This document shows, piece after piece, positions 11,032-22,949 of a stretch of DNA of 64,000 nucleotides. Within the stretch, counting starts at the first letter, position 1. Each line of letters starts with the position of its first letter. The DNA is from Leishmania donovani (taxonomy: Eukaryota; Euglenozoa; Kinetoplastea; Trypanosomatida; Trypanosomatidae): NCBI RefSeq assembly GCF_000227135.1, contig NC_018250.1, forward strand, positions 341,583 to 405,582, in the 5' to 3' direction. The notes under the pieces were generated by a model. It had not been told where the DNA came from. It searched no databases and was given only the letters and a program-made list of their open reading frames with translations. The position numbers were made by a program, and so were the translations under genes.

Positions 11032-12548
11032 TCACAGTCCAGGATAAGACAGCAAGAGAGGTGGATGAGACAAATCAAGGCGACAGAGACAAGCGCGAGA
11101 GAGCGAAGCGGGGATGGCCTGAATCGAAAAAACGATGGGGCAAGAGAGAGGAAGCTGGAAGATCGGCAGGCGAAGAGATCCGAGCAAAAAAAAAGAAATC
11201 TCACACACACGCACACGCACATGCACGCGCGCACGAAAAAACGAAACGGAAAGTCGGTGGTCGAATGGGGCCGGGCAACCGCAGAAAAGAAGTAAAGATT
11301 ACAACATGCACGTGAAGGGAACAGGGGCGAAAATACAAACAGAAAATGCGCTTGAGCTCACAGAGAATGAGGGAAGCTAATACATGCACACACGCGCGCA
11401 TACACCTCCGGGCACAAGCACCCCAACGATAAGAACAAGCAGACGAAAAAAAAGTGGGAAGGCGACCCCCGGCAAAGGACAAAAGTCACGAGAGGAGGAC
11501 AGTGCGTGAAGGGAAGGAGGGAGGGTGTGAAGGACACGGTAGGAAGAGACCGCAACGAAAAGAAAGCGGCAAGGACGTGGATGGCAGAAGGAAGACGAGG
11601 AGGGCGAAAAGGGCAAGGGAAAAACAAAACAAGAGAGCCACGAAAGCGGAGGAGAGAAAGAGACACACAGACTCACACAGACAGGCAGAGAGAGAGAGAG
11701 AGAGACAAATTCAAGGAAGAAGGCAAAGAAAGGAAAGGAGGAAGAGGGGCAAGAGAAGTGTAGCCGCAAAGAAGAGAAAAAGAAAGAAGCCAAAATACAG
11801 ACCGAAAGAGTGCGAGCACACACACAGAGAGAGAGAGAGAAAAGAGATGCGGTGGCACACAGAAACAGAAGAAGAGGGGAGGGAGTAACACCGAGGAAGA
11901 AAGGAGGAAAGAGACGGGAGAAATCCAACAACAGAAAGAAAAAATCGACTGGGAACAAAGAGATAATAAACCAAAACAAAAGAAGACAGTGAGGAATAGA
12001 GAGACACTCCGCCAAGGAAAGGGGTGGGGTGGGGGCGTGTGATGATGGTGCTTATTGTCTGGAGAAAAGCGGAAAGAGAAGGGGGTAGGAAAAGAAGGGG
12101 TCAGTACCAGACAGATAGAGAGGTGCGTGTATGTGGGTGTATGTGTAGCACATACGCGAAGACCAAGAGCAAGAGAAAAGAACAACGTTGACGTCGCACA
12201 TGCACACACACAAACACCCTCGCACACGCTCGCACGCACAGCGCGCACACACGAGAAAGCTGAAAAAAAAAGCAAAGAGAGGGCGCACCCAACGACGGCG
12301 TTAGAGATAGCGGAAAGGAGAACACAGAAGGAGACGCGCAAGCACACAAGAAAGAAATAGTCCAAAAAAAAAGAAAAGCAAAACGTAGCAGAAGCGGTCA
12401 AGACGTGCTGATGTGTAAAGCCGGGCGCACGCGCGCGCACACACACACACAAAAAGCAGCTGCTTGAACAAAGTGTACCGATTCAGGATGACGCGGGAAA
12501 GTTTATTGCTAATAATGGCAGAGGCACAACAATCTTCGACGGAGAGCG

Positions 12549-12594
12549 GGGGAGGGGGAGGGGGGAGGAGGGAGGAGGGAGGAGGGAGGAGGGA
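12549..12594. repeat. G-rich minisatellite (GGAGGGA units)
   Basis: Roughly 46 bases of GGGGGA and GGAGGGA units on the plus strand. It could form a G-quadruplex in DNA; the transcribed RNA would be C-rich. Confidence 0.8.
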
Positions 12595-13918
12595 GCGAAA
12601 AGAATTGAAAAGAGAGGCAGAAAGAGAGACACACCGACAGAGACAGACGTGGTCAATCTTTAGATGGAGGCTATGGAAAGCAAGGAGAGATGCTGAGGGA
12701 TGCTGAAAGACGGCGAAGAGGCCGAGAGGGAGAACTGCTGCTAAAGACTTGCGAGGAAAAGGTAAGTGAGTGGCACGAATACGGAAAAGGAAAAAGGAAT
12801 AAAGTGTGGTGCGTTCCTCCTTTTGTTTTGTCTTTTTTTCTTCTCGGTGACGCTCTTGGCAAGACAAGATTCAAGAATAAAAATGAAAAAAAAAAGGAAT
12901 GACGTGGGTGGGAAATACCTGCGAGAGCAGCAACGGCAGCAGCAGTGAAGCGAAGGTATCCAGTAAGGATCGGGGGAGTGGGGGGAGGGGGGAGGTAGAC
13001 GAGAGGGAGGGGGGCTTACTCAGATATGCGAGGAGCGGAACGAAAACGGGCAAGAGCGAAGCACGACCAACAACAAATAAAAAGGAAGGGGGAGAAGGCC
13101 CTCGTCTGTTAAAGAAACCAGAGAGAGAGAGAAGCTGGAGAACACAATGGCGGGGAGAGGGAGAAGGAGGGGTAGAACTTTGCTGGGTGTTTGCTTCCGC
13201 AAACTGCATCACAGTGGTGGTGGATAACACTAAGAACCGGGCGAGCGAAACAGAGAAAGAGACCAAACACACAGAAACAAGGGAAAAAAAGAACGAAAAG
13301 GTGGAGCCGCGTTCTTGTCCAGCTACTCCTTTTTTGGTGCGTGTTCGCTCTCTCCTATTCGTGTCCCTGGATGGAAAGGGCTGCAGTATGTTCTACACGG
13401 GCAGCGCTTATTCTTCTATAGCGTACCCCTTACTTTCTTCCCTAAGTCTTTTTTCCCTCTGATTTCCTTGTCGCAGTTCGCTAGCCTCGACTCGATACCT
13501 TCCTACTCGCGGCACTCGGTGTGTGTATGCGTGTGGGTGTGTCAGCCTCTTTGAGGAAGGGGGCGGGGGGAGAGAAGCGACAAAAAATAAAAAGATAACA
13601 TAAAAAAAAGTGGTACGGGGGAGGGGTTGTTGTTGTGTAGGTGACCCCCAAAATGACGTGAAGGGCGGGGGTAGACGGAGGCTCACAAAACACACATACA
13701 GACAGAGACAGAGACAGCGAGAAGAAGGCTCTGGGAAGATGGGAAAGGAGAAAAAAAAATGAAATCAGAGAAGAAATAAAGGTGAGACACAATATAAAAA
13801 TAAATAAATAATAAAGAAATAAAAAAAAAGACAAGGGAGTGCAAAACTTGAGAGCGGACAGCAAAGAGACTTGCAGTCTTTCTTGTCTTGGACCTTTGGT
13901 TACTTGGTTTGCTAAAGC

Positions 13919-13988
13919 GGATATAATATATAATATAATATATATATATATATGTATGTATATATTATATTGGTGTGTGTGTGTGTGT
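13919..13988. repeat. (TA)n run followed by (GT)n
   Basis: About 53 bases of TA-type repeat (with TATAATA variants) run straight into about 17 bases of GT repeat. Confidence 0.9.
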
Positions 13989-15108
13989 AGATATATGCAA
14001 TTTCCTTTGTTTTTCCTCGTCTTCCTTTCCTGTTTAAAGAGGCTGATGTAAAGGAGCTTGTTCGTTTCGTGTGTGTGCGTGCTACTGAACAGGCGAAGAA
14101 AAAAAAATTTTCTCACTTCTTCCTTTTTGTGAATGCGTGATGGTGGTGCTGGTGGTAGTGGTGTTGGTGTTTGCTGAGGTACACTGCGTAGTGTGTACGT
14201 ACGTGTACGTGCATTTTCATGTGTGCATGCGCATACATATATGCACGATAGAAATGCAAGAAACAGAGATGAAGCAGGAACAAAAACTCGTAAGAGAGGA
14301 GGAGAGAGACGGGGAGTAAGAGGGTGGTGCTCGTAGTGGTAAAGAGGGCGGCACAGAACAGCAGAGATGCGTGCAGATGCGTGGCCCTGCCGCGCACTCA
14401 CAGAAGATGGCCTTGAGATCCGCGTGTCTGCATGTGGCGTGATGCTGGGCTGTCCGGAAGAGAACAGAGTGGGGAGCTTCATGGCGTATAAGAGGCAGAA
14501 AAGCTGTCATTGCCTACATCGCCGTCGCTTCGTGCTCTCTCTTTTCAAAATGCTTGTGAGGCGCGCCATGGGAGGGGTGAAGAGGGGGAGGGGGGAGAGG
14601 TGCTCTTCCAGCACGCCGCCCTTCCTGACAAGTCAACCCTCAAAGATCAGACGTGTCTCGCTTCCATCGTCTGCGTGGGCGTTCCGTCTCTCTTGGCTTC
14701 GGCGTGTCTGTCTGTCTGTGTGTGTGCATGTGTGTTTCTTCTGGTTTTTCGATCTGTTTGTTCTGTTTTCCGGTCAGACTCAAGATGAGAAGCAAAAAAG
14801 GGGGACACGAAGAGGAAGAAGGCGAAAAAAAAGAACGAAGAATAGCGCGAAAGAATCTCGACAGACACAAAAAACGTCTGCACGCACAGAGAGAGTGAGC
14901 TTAAAAAAAAAAAAACAGGGTGTGCTTTCACATTGCTAGGCTGGCGGAAAGAAAAGAACATCATTCACAGCCGTCACGGCAGCAGCCATAACTATACCGT
15001 GTGCCGTCCGCATACGCACAAACACACACATACACATACACATACACCCTTCCCCAAGGCGGCGACAAAACAGGAAAACGGGTAAGATGCCATACAAGTG
15101 GATGTCCG

Positions 15109-15210
15109 TATATATATATATATATACTGTTCCGAAGAGGGGAGAGGGTTTTGGGGTGTTGTTGCTGCTGCGTCGCCTTTCTTTTTGGTGTGTGTGTGTG
15201 TGTGTGTGTG
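15109..15210. repeat. (TA)n at 15109-15127 and (TG)n at 15188-15210
   Basis: Two microsatellites about 60 bases apart, the same TA-then-GT pairing seen at 13919 and 25270. A run of 14 G follows at 15655-15668. Confidence 0.85.
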
Positions 15211-18200
15211 CCTTCTTCTCCGTATTACGCACACCGGCAAACAAGGGAGGGTGATGGAGTCGGGAGAAGCCAAGCCACGAAGAAAAGCAGAGCAGCACAC
15301 CAGTCCTCCAAACAACCACAACAGTAACCAAACAAGAAAAAAAAGGAGGAGGTAAGAGAATGCTACAAAAGGGGACGAGGAGTCTCAAACAGGAGAGAGA
15401 GGAAAGCTCGGGCAGGGCACACCTTCACAAGGACTCCATGACAGGATCTGCTTCGCGTGAGGGTGCGTGTCGGTGTATGATTGTGTATGTGTGCCTAGCC
15501 CGGAGGAGAGTCACTTGATGACTTTTTTCCCTCCATGAGGACGCCGTCGTTCCGCCGCAGCCTCCTGTATCGCTTCTCTTTTCAACCGCGAATGACGCTT
15601 ACACACATAAATAAAAGGCTGGGTGAGGCGTCAGCAACAAGAATTGGGCGAAGAGGGGGGGGGGGGGGTAAAACAAAAAATATGAGGAATCGGTGAACCT
15701 TTTTTTTTCTTTGCATCCGTTGTCGCTCTTTGGATAGTCCATCCGACAAGTGGAAGCCTCTTTCCTTTTTATTGGTTTTAAGTTCTTGGAGCCTTCGTGC
15801 TTCCATTGGTGCACTTTACCTCTGTGCTTCGTGCTCTACTTCGCGCGCGTAGGTGTGTGCGTGAGTGCGTGTGCATGCGTCCACATATATATACACATAT
15901 ATATGTGCAGCCACTCACACCACAAAGGTACATCCTCGTCCTTCAGGCCCGGAGTGCGTTGGGATAAGTCTACCGGTCGCGTTGCTTCCCTTCGCTCTTG
16001 TCAGCCTCTCCAGAGGGAAGAGAGAAAGAGAAATGAAATCCGGTCGGTGAAGGCGTGCGGCCTCGCCACGCACTCACAAGGAAGAAGAACACACACACAG
16101 ACACAGATGAAGCCGGCGCTCTCTTTTCATGTTTGCTGGAGTTGTTACCAAACACACAAGACGAAGCCAAAAAAAAAAGATTGCCTACGCCACTATAACA
16201 CACACACACAATAAAAAAAGAGAAGGCGCAAGGGTTCAGTACGCGTTTCGTTTTGTTCTTGCTTGGCAACTCCGCCGTTCTCGCTCGCTCGCTCTCTCTC
16301 TCTGCCTCAAGGCATGTACTACATAGGAGCAGGGGGCATCTGCTGTTCTGTACCGCCCCATATACGCCGTCGCAAGATAAAAACATGCAAGCGGACACAC
16401 ATAGAGATGTATGCGGGTGTGTCATGAACTCGCTTCCGGGTGGGTCCTTGACCCGGGCCATAATGTATTCCGCTTTCTTCCTCTCTTCCATGAATCCGGA
16501 AGCAGCAGGTTCTGTTGCAAAGCAGCGAGACATGTCAAGAGCGAGGTATTTTCCCGTTTTTTTGTTTTCGTTTCGCGCGTCACTACAAGCTGAGCCGCGC
16601 TCACCGATGATGGCAAAAAGAGTGGAGGAGGATGCAGGGCGAGGGCCAACGAGAAGAAGGAGGGGGAAGGGAGGAAGGGGTTCGCCGACACAAAAAAAAA
16701 GTAAGCGAAACAAGAAAAAAAAGCACCGACTAGCCAGAGAGATACGCAGGCGCACTCTCCAATCCCAATAGATGAGAGGGAAAGATCCGACCAAGTACAC
16801 GCGTGTCACTGATACGACTGTGCAGGTGTTGCTCACCGTGCGCAGTGGCATGCATAAAACGCTGTACTAGACGAAGCTTACTTTGTAGATATGCACCCAG
16901 CCAGTTCCTCGGCGGGCACATCCTCTCGTCCACATCTCCGTCACGCACGCTTTTCTGTGTCGCTGAGTTTCGTTTCAACCTTTCTGTCACCTTTTTCGCC
17001 AAACCCCAACCCCCCCCCCACGTGGTACATTCATTTTGCTATTCTGGTGTATGTTGCGTCTTCTTCCCTCTTTGAGGAATGACAGGGGCGGGGGCGGGAA
17101 CGGAGACGGCGACGGAGGGGAGTGGGATCAACGCCTGAGCGCGAAAAAAAAGAGCCACGGCGCGCGGACGCTCCGCTGCTGCTGCTGGAGGAGGAGGAGG
17201 AGCTGCTCACATTTGCGCGCAAGTGCCTCCCCGTTTACATGCACGCACACTTATTCATCCAAAGAAAGGAAAACACACACTCGCACACGCGTGGAGGCCT
17301 CTATGACCGGAATTGAAGAAAAAAGCGCACGAAAAAAAAGACAACAAAAAGGGGAAAAGGCGCACGATGGAGAACGCACTACGGCAGTACGGGGAGGTTT
17401 GGGAAAAAGGGCAACTCTCACCGCTTCTCCTCGGCCCCCTCCCCCAAGCTCTCGTTCTGTCCAACACAAGAGGCAGTGGCAGCGACAGGGGGCTACACCA
17501 CAGCAAGATGCCGCGGCGACAGACTCGCAGAGCGAGAGAAGGAGGAAAAGAATGGTATCAAAGACTGAAGCCGGGGAGGAGGAACATATATAGTGTGTTT
17601 TCTTGAAAGAAAAACGTGATCATACCTCACCACATGCACACACAAAAAAAAAACCCTACACGAAGACAGTGAAGTCGCAAGAGTGGCACGAAGAACGAGG
17701 GAAACAGTAACGCGAGCTTGGACAGCGGTACGACAAAAACGACATGATAGAACAGGTAAACATTTTCAAACAGCAGAAAGGGAAGGGGGTGATGAAAATA
17801 TAACAAGCGAAAAAAGAGAGTCGAGAGAGAAAGAGGCAAGGCAAGAAACATCCTGCTCCTCAGAATGGAAATAAAAGACGACGGCAGCCCTCCCACAACG
17901 AGCATGATGGGGGAGGGGAGGAAGGGGGAAGAAAAAATGGGGAAAGCGTAAGCACAGAAATAAACAAATAACACGTCAGACAACAGGCAACACGGAAAAA
18001 GAAAAAAAAAACACACAAAAAGAGACCAAAGAAGGTCAAGGTGAAGAAGGGAGCGTACTGAGCGCCACTTTCTAGAGATACTTCAGCGCGCGAGAGAGAG
18101 AGAGGGGGGGGGCAAGCGATCTTTTGCCCCTCCCCTCGTAGGCAGGAGAACAGTGAACCGACAGACAGAGAGTCGAATTTAAGAGGCTGGAAAAAAAAAA

Positions 18201-21200
18201 TACACGGAAAAAAGAACCTAGGTACACTGCGCGCATATGTGCGTGTGCGATCACGTCCGTGATGGTTAAAAGCACAAGTCAACCGGGGCTCCGCAAATCA
18301 AGGCAATGAAAAAAAAAGGTGCAGAGTAGACGAAGAGCCAAAGCAAAAAGGGGGGAAAGGTTTGGCGAGGAAGAGGGAAGACGGCCATCCATGACAGCAC
18401 CACGAACGCGTGCAAGGGGGGAGGGAGGAAGACACCAACCAGCACACACACGCGCGACAAGGGTAAGCGCAACAAAATGAATATAAAAGGAAACAGAAAG
18501 CCTGGAGGTGTGCAACACGCTGAGGACAAAGGAAGAGGAAAGCAGAGGGCATCTAGCCAGCCGATGCCGCTAACGGCAAGACGAAATCAAAGAAAACACG
18601 AAAAACAGGAGGGAGCACAGAGAGACAGGGAGATGGGCGGCGATATAAAAGAAGAGTTTAAGGAAAACAAGAAAAACGAGTCGGAGGAGTGGTACAAGCT
18701 TCAGTGCCCAAAGGAGGGGGTGTGGGGTGAGCAGACGTGGTGGACGAAGGAGATAAAGGAGAAGGATGAGAGGAGGGTTACACTACAGGTGTGTTTGTGT
18801 ATCGGGGTTCCTGCAGGAGTCCGTCAAACACACACACGCGCGCGCACCCCACCCACCCACTGAATACCCTTACAACTCCCCTATGAGCCGAACATTTCGA
18901 CTGGAAAAACTCAGCCAATGCCCTCCATCGGAACGGCCGCTGTTCCCCTGTGCTGTTCATTTTTGTCTTCCAGTTTGCCAAGCACGGTGAGCGACGCGGG
19001 AGAAAGAAAGAGGGAGGGAGTTGAAGGAAACAGCGCACCAGGCAACACCCGGCATGAAAACCAAAAGAGGCGGAGAACGGAGTGGCGGTTATACGGCATT
19101 CTCCTCGTGCCAAAAGAAACGAAAGAAAGAGTGTGCCCGTGTCGCACCAACCCACACGCACGTACCTATGAAAAGGGGAGCAAAAAAAAATAATAATAAT
19201 AGAAATAAAAAAATAATAATAGAGAGAGAACAGCACGTGGAGAGCCAAACGAGATCGAAGACGAACGTCGACGAAAAGAGGGACGCCACCAGAGCACAGC
19301 CGTGCGCGAGCGCACGCACAAAAAATGAAGCGAGGCGTGCGGGAAAAAAAAAGGAAGAGGACGGGGTGAAAGCGAAAACACACACTCAGACACACAGCAG
19401 CGGCAACAGGAGACGTCCCAACACAAGCACAAGGAGAAGGAAAACGGGGGAGGGGGTAAAAAAGAGGGCTAAAAACACTTGGGCGGAACGACGCATGAAA
19501 AAGTGCGAGCAACAACAGCGGAGACGGGCACAAAAAAAAAAAAACTTAAAACGAAGATGGAAACGGCCTGCCATGGAGGAGGAGCGAAGACAAAAAGAAA
19601 AAAAGCATCAGCGCTCCAAGCACTGAACAGCAGTGCAACGAGCAGCGCCGCTATCAAGAGAGAGGAGAGGAGGAGAAGGTCCTATTAATTTTTTTCCTTT
19701 TCAGGTTGCTGTTTTTGATGTCCTTCAAGTCGGAAGGAGAGACAAGATAGTGGAAGAAGAGGGGGAAGGGGGAAGAAGAAGAGCGAAACTGAACTAAGAA
19801 AAAAAAAGAAGAGAAGTTCGGAAAGATAAAGCGATGGACGCCAGACAAGAACGAGAGAAATGGAGGAAGCTGAAGTGAAAAAAAAAAAGGGAGGAAGGAG
19901 GGAAAGACGGTTAATGCGCACTCAAGAAAACACAAACATAGCACCAGTAAAAAAAAAAGAAAAACGTCTCGTGTTGAACACGAGCGCACAGAAACGCACG
20001 GACACCCGCACCCACGGCAAGACCATCGGCACTCAGAGCCGCCACAGACGCACAGAGACAGAAACGGTCTGAGAGGGAATGGAAAAAACGACAATAAACT
20101 GGTGCGGAGGGAAGGGAACCAACGCGAGAAAAATGCGAAAAAAAAAGGAGTCGAGAACCCTTGGGTCTGGAAAGGGGAGTGCTGGGTGCAGGTATGATGA
20201 AGGTAAGCCACAGAAAGAACTGAGACAATCAAGTGCGTCTCTTCAAATTTTTCGGTCCCTTTCCTCACTTTCCTCGTTGCGCGGTTGCGTGTGCATGTGT
20301 GTTGGTGTATGTGTGGAGAAGTGGCCGCTTATCTGAGCGACAGGAGCGGAGAAGATAGAGAGGGAGAGGCTCAGCTCTTGATCCTGGCCCACATGGACAG
20401 TGGCCATACATACGTGCGCTACATGAGCGCCACACACGCCTGTGAATGTTTTTTTTGGGGTGGGAGAAGCACAAAATACAAACAACAAGTAATACTTGGA
20501 CAAAAAGCACACACCAAAAAAAAGGTAGGGCAAAAGAAATACGTAGAGATACACCGTCTGTGTGTGTGCGTGCGTAACAGAAAACAGAGAAGCGGAGGCC
20601 TTTGATATAATGGCAGATGGGCGGCGTGGTGGGAAGGTGGGAGTAGAAAGAAGCCTTGAGGTGGGTATAGTCCAAAGGGGTGGATGGAGGGCCCCCCCTC
20701 TTCTGAAGCACCCGCCAGCCAACACCCGTTCCTTGCCTACTCAGTTTCCTGTCTGCTTGTTCGCTTCCTACGCGCCGCCGTCTTCTCTACGCCCCCTTCC
20801 CCCCCCCTCCCCCCTCCCCCACTCGTCCTTTTTTTTTTCGCTACCGCAATGCTACGAGGATGAAATCAAGAATAACCAGGGAGAGAGAGAGAAACAGCAC
20901 ACATAGGACGTCATAAGAAGAAACGACGACAACGACACAAAAAGAAGAGGGGGTGTACATCAGGGGGGGAGGGGTTACATGAGTGATCGTGCACCCGGTA
21001 GAAGGAAGCACGCAAGCACACACACCAAGGGCAGTAAAGCGCTCAAGGCAGGGCGCGAGTGGGAAAGCACACAGAGACAGAAAGATACCAAAACCAGAAC
21101 GGAAAGGTGAAAAAAAACGCAAACGAGAAGAAAAAGGAGGGCAGCGGCGTCAGAACGAGACAACGAAAACGTAAACGTAAAGAAAAGGATGATGAGGCCT

Positions 21201-22949
21201 CCCCCTCCCCGCATTGCCTCATCACCCGTCTCGCCTGCAGAAAAACGAGCAGCGTTGGACGTGATAAAACGAAAACTGAAAACCAAGCAACAGTGTGGAA
21301 AAGGGGAGAAAAAAACGTCGAACCTCCTTCACACATGTCCCCGCGTGGCCCTGTGCGGCCAGGGAGAAAGGAAAGGGTGGGAGGTGTTTCTCTATTTTCA
21401 TGATGGTGCGCGGGCAAGCACATCCATCACAGATAGTGCCGTTCTTTAGACAGCTACCAAATTAGCACGTCTCCTCTTCCCTCTGCGCTTGACGTCTCTC
21501 ACCGTCCACTCCCCGTGCGTACGCCAACAGTGTGACCTGCTGTGTGTGTGTGTGTTTTGTATGTTGCCTTCGTTGTATGTGCCAGAGTGCGATATTAGCT
21601 TTCTTTCTGTATGGTGGTAGTTGTGGTGGTGATGGTTGGTTGCTGTTCATGTACATGGGAATAGCAGCAGTGGCAGCAGCGTGAGAAAGCAGAATAAAAC
21701 GAAGGAGCCAACACGTTGTATATAGGCGCGTGCAGTGAGCAGGGGAGAGCGTGGAGGGCGCGTCGAAAAAGAAGAGGGTGCAAGAGAAGAAGGACGAGAA
21801 AAGAGAGAGCGAGAGAGGCAGGAAGGCGCCGGCACAAACTCGCAGACGCACACAAGAAAAAAGGAGAAAAGGGGGCGTACGTGTGAATGTACCGTCTTGT
21901 TTATTTCTGTGTGTGTGTGTGTGTTTTCTGCTCTTCTTACTTTGGCGGGCGCACCATCATCTCTTTCTATGCATGTATACAGCTTGCTGAGTAGTGATGG
22001 CACGCCTGCGGTGTATTCCACGAGTGCATCGCAGTGGAAAATAATAAAAAAACGAATAAAAGAGAAATCGAATCCAGTGGATGCACAGGACGCCAAAGTA
22101 GGGCAACGTGGGAGTCCGAAAGATACCAGAGTGAAGCAAACAGTGATACCAATAAAACGTTCTTGTGCGCGAGGAATAAGAGAGAGAGATGGGGGGGGGG
22201 GGGCACAGCAATGGTGGCGCAAGAACGGCACATCTCCAGATGAACAGCAGATGGCACCCACCCACATGCACACACGCACCGATATGCACAAACGCACATA
22301 GGCGCACATACGGGGGAAAAAAGCACACGCCTAAACGTGAGCGCAGGAGTCCAGTGTGTGCCTGCACAAAACAGCGAGGCGCCGGTGAGGGATCGAAGAA
22401 GAAGCAGGGAACCATCAGAGAATACATCGAGTAATGCGACACATGCACAGGGACAGACACACAGACACATACGCATATATGCGCGCAGCAGAAGAGAACA
22501 GAGGAGAAAGAGGAAGTACGGGCAGCTCGATCGGGCTGCTGGGTTTGGGTGGGAGGAGGGAGGAGGGGGGAGAAGGTAGCACTGGAGACGCAAGGCAGTG
22601 TGGCCCCTCTTATTAGTGTCGCAACGTGCATTAAATAACACAAATAAGCAAGCAAGAGGTCGACATAGACAAGGAGGTGAAGCTCTATGCCGCGTACCCA
22701 GGGAAACTCGGAGACAAGCGACTTCGAAATCGTTCCCAGAGAGAGAAAGGGACGGAAAAAAAAGGCGAACAAGAAAAAGAGCAGCACACGCACACACAGG
22801 CACGATGCTGCAGACCATAGCATCTCTGTGTAGCGAGTGCTGCATCCGTGCAGCCGCTCACTTTTTTCCTTGTCCACGTGATCGCCACCTTGAACGATTT
22901 TCGATGTTTGTGTCTTTATTTTGTTTTCATCTTTGCTTCCTTTTTGTCT

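Larger units (their letters stand above)
11032..22949. other. About 12 kb without a recognisable gene between two RRM genes
   Basis: In transcription order this is 3' flank of the RRM gene at 22950-24749 followed by 5' flank of RRM1. The plus strand is mostly purine-rich, so the transcript would be C/U-rich. It contains (TA)n, (GT)n and G-rich repeats (listed separately) and local skew flips at about 13300-14120. A few islands look less repetitive (about 14360-14560, 16390-16600, 20330-20450, 21940-22020) but none carries a convincing open frame. Long open frames in the region, such as 15970-16851 minus, are Phe/Ser/Leu-rich by-products of the skew. Confidence 0.6.

Noticed and set aside
12549..12594. 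G-rich repeat as a telomeric or subtelomeric tract
   Set aside because: The unit is GGAGGGA, not TTAGGG, and it is internal to a gene cluster.
15970..16851. 293-aa minus-strand open frame in the 12-kb tract
   Set aside because: It is Phe/Leu/Cys/Ser-rich, contains microsatellite-encoded runs and has no domain; the open length comes from skewed composition.
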